Below, piece by piece: positions 30,731 through 35,996 of a stretch of 35,996 nucleotides of DNA (position 1 is the stretch's first letter; each line of letters starts with the position of its first letter). The stretch covers positions 1 through 35,996 of the forward strand of contig NZ_JAAXLA010000072.1 in assembly GCF_012911935.1 (NCBI RefSeq). The letters are read 5' to 3'. The position numbers and the translations under genes are program-made. The notes under the pieces were generated by a model that ran no database searches, was not told the DNA's origin, and saw nothing but the letters and a program-made list of their open reading frames with translations. The stretch is from Pseudonocardia acidicola. GTDB taxonomy: Bacteria > Actinomycetota > Actinomycetes > Mycobacteriales > Pseudonocardiaceae.

Positions 30731-31180
30731 ATGATGGGGACGAAGACAGTCGCCGGAGCCGACGGGCGCACGTGGTCGGTGCGTAAGCACATCGAATGGT
30801 CCACCCCTGCCGTGGGGGACGACTTCGAGCATGACGTGGACGGTGGTCGCGGCGCGGCCGTGATGATCTTGTCCTCGCTCTTCCTGTTCTGGGTGGTGGT
30901 CATCGTCTGGGCGCCCGCCCAGGTGCACATCCCGTGGTGGCTGTGGATCGTCGCGGTGCTCGCCGTCGGGTTCTTCCCGGTGCGTTGGTACCTGCGCCGG
31001 CCCTGGACGCTGGTCGCCGAGACCGAGGGCAGCTACGAGGACGGGCTGCCCGCCGAGCACTGGTCCGGGATGGTGCGCGGCGGTGCCCGGGCCCGCGAGG
31101 AGATGCGCGTGGTGATGCGCAGCCTGCGCACCCGGGCCACGCCGGGGTACGCCGACTCCCCGCTGCAACCGGTGAACTAG
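30731..31180 (+). CDS. conserved two-segment membrane protein coupled to the glycosylase gene
   Basis: The product has 149 residues. A soluble start (WSVRKHIEWSTPAVGDDFEH) precedes two membrane segments (AAVMILSSLFLFWVVVIVW and IPWWLWIVAVLAVGFFPVRW). A cytoplasmic tail then ends in ETEGSYEDGLPAEHWSGMVRG and the conserved-looking RTRATPGYADSPLQPVN. I recognise it as an uncharacterised actinobacterial family only. The ATG at 30731 (or 30734) follows GAGGAA eight bases upstream. Its TAG stop is directly followed by the ATG of the next gene, so the two are co-translated. The link to DNA repair may be only positional. Confidence 0.78.
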   Translation: MMGTKTVAGADGRTWSVRKHIEWSTPAVGDDFEHDVDGGRGAAVMILSSLFLFWVVVIVWAPAQVHIPWWLWIVAVLAVGFFPVRWYLRRPWTLVAETEGSYEDGLPAEHWSGMVRGGARAREEMRVVMRSLRTRATPGYADSPLQPVN

Positions 31181-32056
31181 ATGCCCGAGCTCCCCGAGGT
31201 CGAGGCGCTGGCCGATCACCTGCGTGAACACGCCCGGTACCGGCCGGTCGCGCGGGTCGACGTGGCGAGCATGAGCGTGCTCAAGACGTTCGACCCGCCG
31301 GTGTCCGCGCTGACCGGACGCGTCGTCACCGGGGCGGCACGGTACGGCAAGTTCCTGTCCGTCGAGTTCGCCGACCGGCCCGGTGAGGAGCTGCATCTCA
31401 TCACCCACCTGTCCCGCGCCGGGTGGCTGCGCTGGCACGACACCGCTGCAGCCGCCCCGCCCAAACCCGGCCGGGGCCCGCTGGCGCTGCGGGTGCACCT
31501 GGATGCGGTCGGCGGCCCCGGCTTCGACCTCACCGAGGCCGGTACCCAGAAGCGCCTCGCGGTCTACCTGGTGCGCGACCCGGGTGAGGTGCCCGGCATC
31601 GCCCGGCTGGGCCCTGATGCCCTGGCCCTGAGCCGCGACGAGATCGGCGACCTGCTCGCCGGCCGTACCGAGCGGATCAAGACCGTGCTGACCGAGCAAT
31701 CCGCGATCGCCGGGATCGGCAACGCCTACAGCGACGAGATCCTGCACACCGCCCGGCTCTCGCCCTACGCGGTCGCGGGCAGGCTGCGGCCCGACCAGCT
31801 CGACGCGCTCCACGACGCGCTGCGCACCGTGCTGCTCGACGCCGTCGGCCGCTCGGTGGGGCAGAAGGCCGCTGAGCTCAAGGGTGAGAAACGCTCCGGA
31901 ATGCGGGTACACGCCCGGACCGGGCTGCCCTGCCCGGTCTGCGGTGACACCGTCCGGGAGGTGTCCTTCGCGGATCGCTCCTTCCAGTACTGTCCCGGCT
32001 GTCAAACCGGTGGCACGCCGCTCGCTGACCGGCGCCTGTCCAGGCTGGTGAAGTAA
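31181..32056 (+). CDS. Fpg/Nei-family DNA glycosylase/AP lyase
   Basis: This 291-residue base-excision enzyme removes oxidised bases and cuts the abasic site. After Met1 the catalytic Pro2 and Glu3 (PELPEVEALADHL) are intact, and the lysine in GAARYGKFLSVEF is in the expected place. The helix-two-turn-helix region includes TEQSAIAGIGNAYSDEIL. The C-terminal zinc finger has CPVCGDTVREVSF and YCPGCQ (four Cys). The sequence is of the actinobacterial Nei2-like type rather than classical MutM. Lesion preference cannot be told. Translation starts at the ATG adjoining the upstream stop. Confidence 0.93.
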   Translation: MPELPEVEALADHLREHARYRPVARVDVASMSVLKTFDPPVSALTGRVVTGAARYGKFLSVEFADRPGEELHLITHLSRAGWLRWHDTAAAAPPKPGRGPLALRVHLDAVGGPGFDLTEAGTQKRLAVYLVRDPGEVPGIARLGPDALALSRDEIGDLLAGRTERIKTVLTEQSAIAGIGNAYSDEILHTARLSPYAVAGRLRPDQLDALHDALRTVLLDAVGRSVGQKAAELKGEKRSGMRVHARTGLPCPVCGDTVREVSFADRSFQYCPGCQTGGTPLADRRLSRLVK

Positions 32057-32074
32057 GGGGTCGGAGAAGACTCA

Positions 32075-33280
32075 GTGGGAGAGCTGCTCGGTTCACCGAC
32101 TGCGCTGCTGCTGTTGCTGGCGGTGCTGGCCGCGGTCGTCGTGGTGGTGTTGTTCCAGCTGCGGCGGGCCCGGCGCAACACGTTCGCGACGCCGCTGGAG
32201 CGGGCGACGTTCGCCACCCTGCACACCGTCGCGCTGGCCGCACCCGCGCTGCGCGAGGGGCTGTCGTCGAACTCCGCCTCGTTCGCGCTGCCCTACCTGC
32301 GGACCCTGCTCGACACCTGTGCGCTGGCCATGACCGACGCCCGCGGCGCGACGCTGGCCTGGGACGGCGACGCCGACCAGCACGAGCCCGACGTGCGCTC
32401 GCTCGCCGAGCAGGTCGTCTCGACCGGGCGCCAGCAGGTCGCATCGCACACGTCGATCTCGTGTGACCACCCGAACTGCGAGGTCCGCGGCATCGTCGTG
32501 GTGCCGCTGGAGACCGACGGCTCCATCGTGGGCACGCTCGCCGCGCTGACCACCTCGACGGCCGGCCCGGTGCTGCTGCGGGCCACCGCCGAGGTCGCGC
32601 GGTACGTGTCCAGCCAGCTCGAGCTCGCCGAGCTCGACGAGTCGCGGGCCCGGCTGGCCCGGGCCGAGGTGCGGGCGCTGCGGGCGCAGATCTCGCCGCA
32701 CTTCGTCTACAACGCGCTGACCACGATCGCTTCGTTCATCCGGACCGACCCGGTGCGGGCCCGCGAGCTGCTGATCGAGTTCGCCGACTTCACCCGGTAC
32801 TCGTTCCGCACCGCGGGGGAGTACACGACGCTGTCCGACGAGCTGACCAACATCGAGCGCTACATCGCGTTGGAGAAGGCCCGCTTCGGCAACCGGCTCA
32901 ACATCAAGCTGCAGATCGCGCCCGAGGTGCTGCAGGTGGTGTTGCCCTTCCTCGCGCTGCAGCCGCTGGTGGAGAACGCGGTGCGGCACGGCCTGTCGGG
33001 CAAGCCCAACGGCGGCACGATCACGATCACGGCCGAGAACACCGGGGCCGAGTGCGTGATCATCGTCGAGGACGACGGGGTCGGCATGGACCCCGCCCGG
33101 CTCACCGAGGACCTCGACGACGCCCACCTGTCCGGCGCGCACGTCGGTCTCGGCAACGTCGACGACCGGATGCGCTCGGCGTTCGGCGACGACTTCGGGC
33201 TGGTCGTCGATACCAACGTCGGCGCCGGCATGAAGATCACGTTGCGGGTGCCGAAGTTCCGGGCGGGGATCCGGGTCTGA
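32075..33280 (+). CDS. LytS/YehU-type sensor histidine kinase with GAF domain
   Basis: The product has 401 residues. One membrane helix at the N-terminus (TALLLLLAVLAAVVVVVLFQ) anchors a cytoplasmic GAF-like domain (about 45-180). That domain contains two Cys separated by four residues (SCDHPNCEVRG), possibly redox or metal sensitive. The His_kinase domain has the phosphoacceptor His209 in AQISPHFVYNALTTI, followed by RYIALEKARFGNRL. The HATPase_c domain has PLVENAVRHG and EDDGVGMDP. Its likely partner is the LytTR regulator at 34595, with one gene in between. The GTG at 32075 follows GGAGAAG. Confidence 0.9.
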   Translation: MGELLGSPTALLLLLAVLAAVVVVVLFQLRRARRNTFATPLERATFATLHTVALAAPALREGLSSNSASFALPYLRTLLDTCALAMTDARGATLAWDGDADQHEPDVRSLAEQVVSTGRQQVASHTSISCDHPNCEVRGIVVVPLETDGSIVGTLAALTTSTAGPVLLRATAEVARYVSSQLELAELDESRARLARAEVRALRAQISPHFVYNALTTIASFIRTDPVRARELLIEFADFTRYSFRTAGEYTTLSDELTNIERYIALEKARFGNRLNIKLQIAPEVLQVVLPFLALQPLVENAVRHGLSGKPNGGTITITAENTGAECVIIVEDDGVGMDPARLTEDLDDAHLSGAHVGLGNVDDRMRSAFGDDFGLVVDTNVGAGMKITLRVPKFRAGIRV

Positions 33281-33571
33281 GCCCGGTCCGGCCGTGGCGG
33301 GGCGGGCATCCCGTCACCCACCTGCGCGGTCGGGGGCGACGGCCGTTCGGTCGCGATCGACCGGGCCTGCTCGGGACGCGACCGGTGGGCTGCGACGAAC
33401 AGTGCCCGTGCGCCGCCGAGTGGGCCGTACCGCCGGCCGGTGTCTCCCGGAATGCGGCCCATGTCCCACTCGGCGCTCCGACCGGGTGTCGCCCCTCCGC
33501 GAGGAGGTGATCCCATCCGTCACGCTCCGTCCCAGCATCTGGTCAGTCCCTGTCGGGCGTAACGTGGCGGC
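33281..33571. other. 291-base gap with an 11-bp inverted repeat and a -10 box
   Basis: CGCCGAGTGGG (33414-33424) and CCCACTCGGCG (33465-33475) are perfect complements around a 40-base interior that itself contains CCGGCCGG and GCCG/CGGC pairs. TAACGT (33560-33565) lies seven bases before the ATG at 33572, fitting a leaderless S49 peptidase transcript. No gene is supported in this gap. Confidence 0.5.
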
Positions 33572-34450
33572 ATGGACGCGCTGCGGATTCCGGACCGGTT
33601 GGCCTCCCGGCTGCCGGGGCGACTGGGGGAACGCGCCGAACGCCCGGTGGTGTCGCTCGTACGCCTGCACGGCGTGATCAGCTCGACCGCCGCGCCGGTG
33701 CCGCGATCGGTGATCAACGCCGCCGCCGTGGACAAGGTCCTGGAGCGGGCGTTCGCGCCGGGCCGGCTGGCCGCGGTCGCGCTGCTGATCAACTCGCCGG
33801 GCGGCTCGCCCACCCAGTCCGCGCTCGTGGCGGACCGGATCCGGAGTCTGGCCGCGGAGCACGACGTGCCCGTGCTGGCCTTCTGCGAGGACGTCGCCGC
33901 CTCCGGCGGGTACTGGCTGGCCTGTGCGGGCGACGAGATCTACGCCCACCCCACCTCGCTGGTCGGTTCGATCGGCGTGATCAGCCAGGGATTCGGTCTC
34001 GACGGGCTGATCGAGCGGGTCGGGGTGCAGCGCCGGCTCTACACCGCGGGCGCGTCCAAGTCCCGGCTGGACCCGTTCCTGCCGGAGAAGGACGAGGACG
34101 TCGTGTGGCTGCGCGGCCTGCAGGACCAACTGCACGAGATGTTCCAGCAGTGGGTGACCGAGCGCCGCGGGGACCGGCTCAAGCCCGACGCGGACCTGTT
34201 CACCGGGGAGGTGTGGACCGGGTCACGAGCGGTGCAGCTGGGCCTGGTCGACGGGCTGGGCACCCCGCGGGGTGTGCTCGGCGGGCGTTTCCCCGACGCC
34301 GAACTGGTCACTGTGGAGGGCCGAAAGCCGCTGCTCGCGCGCCTGGGCCTCGGGTCATCGGCGGCGCGGACGCTGTCGCCGGTCGACGGCCTGCTGGGCC
34401 TCGCCCAGGCGGCGGAGGTGCGGGCGAGCTGGGCACGATACGGTCTGTAG
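33572..34450 (+). CDS. S49 family (SppA-like) serine peptidase
   Basis: This 292-residue protein is a short SppA-type peptidase. The catalytic Ser111 is in DVAASGGYWLACAGD, preceded by LLINSPGGSPTQS (the Ser/Thr-Gly-Gly oxyanion region). The general-base Lys163 is in TAGASKSRLDPF. VGSIGVISQGFGLDG is also conserved. There is no N-terminal signal or membrane helix, so it resembles compact soluble forms that form ring oligomers. It would digest signal peptides or other small or misfolded proteins at the membrane face. It sits between kinase and response regulator genes on the same strand; TAACGT at 33560-33565 indicates its own leaderless promoter. Confidence 0.88.
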   Translation: MDALRIPDRLASRLPGRLGERAERPVVSLVRLHGVISSTAAPVPRSVINAAAVDKVLERAFAPGRLAAVALLINSPGGSPTQSALVADRIRSLAAEHDVPVLAFCEDVAASGGYWLACAGDEIYAHPTSLVGSIGVISQGFGLDGLIERVGVQRRLYTAGASKSRLDPFLPEKDEDVVWLRGLQDQLHEMFQQWVTERRGDRLKPDADLFTGEVWTGSRAVQLGLVDGLGTPRGVLGGRFPDAELVTVEGRKPLLARLGLGSSAARTLSPVDGLLGLAQAAEVRASWARYGL

Positions 34451-34468
34451 CTCGCAGTGGTGGATCGA

Positions 34469-34486
34469 ATCCGATCTGTATCCGAT
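34469..34486. promoter_or_regulatory. ATCCGAT direct repeat upstream of the LytTR gene
   Basis: ATCCGAT occurs at 34469-34475 and 34480-34486, an 11-bp (one-turn) step, about 110 bases before the regulator start. It could be an operator; it does not closely match the consensus known for LytTR proteins. Confidence 0.3.
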
Positions 34487-34594
34487 TGGTGCTTCGCCCT
34501 GGCATCCAGCTCGATTCACCGTCACCATAGGCGCGGAGCCGGTACGTGATCGTCCCGGCCCGCGGGAGCACCGGACACGCAGGATGAGGAGATC

Positions 34595-35467
34595 GTGGAG
34601 AGTAACGACAGCTCCGGAGGCCTGGTCGTTCTCGCGGTGGACGACGAGGAGCCGGCTCTCGAAGAACTGGCCTACCTGCTCAACGAGGACCCGCGCGTCG
34701 GCGTCGTGCTCAAGGCCTCCGATGCCACCGAGGCGCTCCGCATCCTGAACAGTCGGCAGGGCACCCGCGAGGCGTCGGCCCAATCGCTCCCGGGTCGCGG
34801 TCCGTCGCACCCGGTCACGGGGACGCGGGTCGCCGAGCGCACCGACGTCGAGGTGGTCTTCCTCGACATCCGGATGCCCGGTCTGGACGGTCTGGAGCTC
34901 GCCCGGGTGTTCTCCTCGATGGCGGTCCCGCCGTCGGTCGTCTTCGTCACCGCGCATGACGACCGGGCGGTCGACGCCTACGAGGTCGGCGCCGTCGACT
35001 ACCTGCTCAAGCCACTGCGCTCGGAGCGGCTGTCGGCGTCCCTGGACCGCATCCTGGCCAGCCGGGCCGCGAGCGCTGCGGAGCCGGTGCGCGAGGAGAA
35101 CGGCGAGGACGAGGTCATCCCCGTCGAGCTCGCCGGTACCACGAAACTCGTGCCCCGCTCGGCGGTGCGCTACGTCGAGGCCCAGGGCGACTACGCCCGG
35201 CTGCACACCCACGAGGGCAGCCACCTCGTGCGCATCCCGCTCTCGGTGCTCGAGGACCGCTGGCGCGACGCCGGGTTCGTACGCATCCACCGGTCGTTCC
35301 TGGTCTCGCTGCCACTCGTGACCGAGCTGCGGCTGTCCGGGTCGGGGTATGTGGTCCGGGTCGGCGCCGGGCCGGAGTGCGCCGAGTTGCCGGTCAGCCG
35401 CCGGCACACCCGTGAGCTCAAGGACCGCCTGGTCCGCGCGACGAAGCAGGCCTGGAGCCAACGGTGA
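34595..35467 (+). CDS. LytTR-family response regulator
   Basis: The product has 290 residues. The receiver domain (about 10-155) has acidic Asp16/Asp17, phosphoacceptor Asp91 in VVFLDIRMPGLDG, the Thr of FVTAHDD and Lys139 in YLLKPLRSE. The LytTR DNA-binding domain (about 175-285) has VRYVEAQGDYARLHT, IPLSVLEDRW and FVRIHRSFLVS. Between helix 2 and strand 3 there is an insertion of about 30 residues (53-82, Ser/Gly/Arg-rich, containing LPGRGPSHP) that normal receivers lack. The GTG at 34595 follows GAGGAG at close spacing. Its kinase is probably the 32075 gene. The next gene overlaps its stop by four bases (GTGA). Confidence 0.92.
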   Translation: MESNDSSGGLVVLAVDDEEPALEELAYLLNEDPRVGVVLKASDATEALRILNSRQGTREASAQSLPGRGPSHPVTGTRVAERTDVEVVFLDIRMPGLDGLELARVFSSMAVPPSVVFVTAHDDRAVDAYEVGAVDYLLKPLRSERLSASLDRILASRAASAAEPVREENGEDEVIPVELAGTTKLVPRSAVRYVEAQGDYARLHTHEGSHLVRIPLSVLEDRWRDAGFVRIHRSFLVSLPLVTELRLSGSGYVVRVGAGPECAELPVSRRHTRELKDRLVRATKQAWSQR

Positions 35468-35996
35468 GTACGTACACCGACGGCGCTCCGCCGTCGGTGT
35501 CGCCCGGCGCGGAGGACGGCCCGGGCCCACCCGCGCAGGTCGAACCGGAGGCCAACGCCGACGGCAACGGACCCGAGGCCTCCGGCTCGTCGTGGCTGCA
35601 GGAGGAGATGCGGCGGCGGATGGAGGTCAACCGCTCCACCGGGGGCGGCCGGCATGCGCGCCGCGAGGGTGTCGATCGGCCCGGCGTCGAGGAATATCTC
35701 GACCGGCACATCCCGCGCGCCCCTCAGCCCGCCGAGCGGTCTGCCGTCCGTCCGGGCGATGCGGCCCGGCCGGCGCGGACGGCGTGGATGCCGGACCCGT
35801 ACGCCCCGACCGGCCTGCGCCTGCCGCCTCCGGCCGGTCCCGGTACGCCGTTCGGCACCGGCCCCGATCTGCCCGTGCACGGCCGCTCACCGGCTCCCGC
35901 GGTCCACCCGGCCGCCGTGCCGGACGCTCCTTCCGTTGCCGCACCGGATGTGGCCCCGCCGGCCGCCGCTGCCGTGCGACCCGCCCCCGCCGCGCC
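35464..35996 (+). CDS. Pro/Ala-rich protein, incomplete at the window end
   Basis: Translation from the GTG at 35464 (GTGA overlap with the LytTR stop) gives an open frame of 177 codons with no stop before the window end. It begins MSTYTDGAPPSVSPGAEDGP. A more conserved-looking helical patch SSWLQEEMRRRMEVNRSTG is followed by RPGVEEYLDRHIPRA and then a Pro/Ala/Gly-rich, probably disordered stretch. No membrane segment appears yet. No family was recognised. Tight coupling to the regulator suggests that it belongs to the same pathway; its C-terminal part lies outside the window. Confidence 0.7.
   Translation, partial: MSTYTDGAPPSVSPGAEDGPGPPAQVEPEANADGNGPEASGSSWLQEEMRRRMEVNRSTGGGRHARREGVDRPGVEEYLDRHIPRAPQPAERSAVRPGDAARPARTAWMPDPYAPTGLRLPPPAGPGTPFGTGPDLPVHGRSPAPAVHPAAVPDAPSVAAPDVAPPAAAAVRPAPAA

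Overview
The window is a very GC-rich actinobacterial chromosome segment. Almost every codon ends in G or C, several genes appear leaderless or start at GTG/TTG, and genes often overlap by 1 to 4 bases. The gene families suggest a Pseudonocardiaceae-type host (Pseudonocardia or a relative); this is inferred from gene content, not from a marker gene. No rRNA, tRNA or CRISPR array was seen.

Left chromosomal arm (1-9020): a small membrane protein and a basic Ala/Lys-rich conserved protein (minus strand); then, on the plus strand, a RecB-like nuclease fused to an RNase H-like exonuclease, a UDP-glucose 6-dehydrogenase, a gamma-glutamyltransferase family protein, a Tat-exported animal-type heme peroxidase, and msrA.

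Integrated element (about 9021-19265, 10.2 kb): an actinomycete integrative and conjugative element inserted in the last codons of msrA. It carries a large serine integrase at its right end, a primase/polymerase plus RepA-like helicase (replication), an FtsK/TraB-type DNA translocase with a DUF2637-like membrane protein and two small proteins (transfer), a GntR repressor divergent from the transfer operon, and an XRE/TPR-like regulator with two TTA codons. TGTCACT-type repeats cluster beside the helicase gene and beside the integrase gene. The displaced 3' end of msrA is still readable at 19261-19305. The element supplies a replacement C-terminus that puts a cysteine back eight residues after Cys201, the spacing found in E. 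coli MsrA. This is the most interesting observation in the window.

Right chromosomal arm (19306-35996): a K+ or Na+/H+ antiporter with a hairpin-rich leader; ogt; a FUSC-family membrane protein; a tightly overlapping MarR - MFS exporter - YceI operon in which both downstream proteins carry carboxypeptidase-regulatory-like beta-sandwich domains; DUF4326 and cytochrome P450 genes; a cupin lipoprotein; a small membrane protein translationally coupled to a Nei/Fpg glycosylase; and a LytS/LytTR-type two-component system whose kinase and regulator genes are separated by an S49 (SppA-like) peptidase gene. A Pro/Ala-rich reading frame overlaps the regulator and runs off the window end.

Two tandem arrays of a 22-bp unit with the core GCGAGTCG occur in intergenic DNA 24 kb apart and look like a dispersed repeat of this genome.
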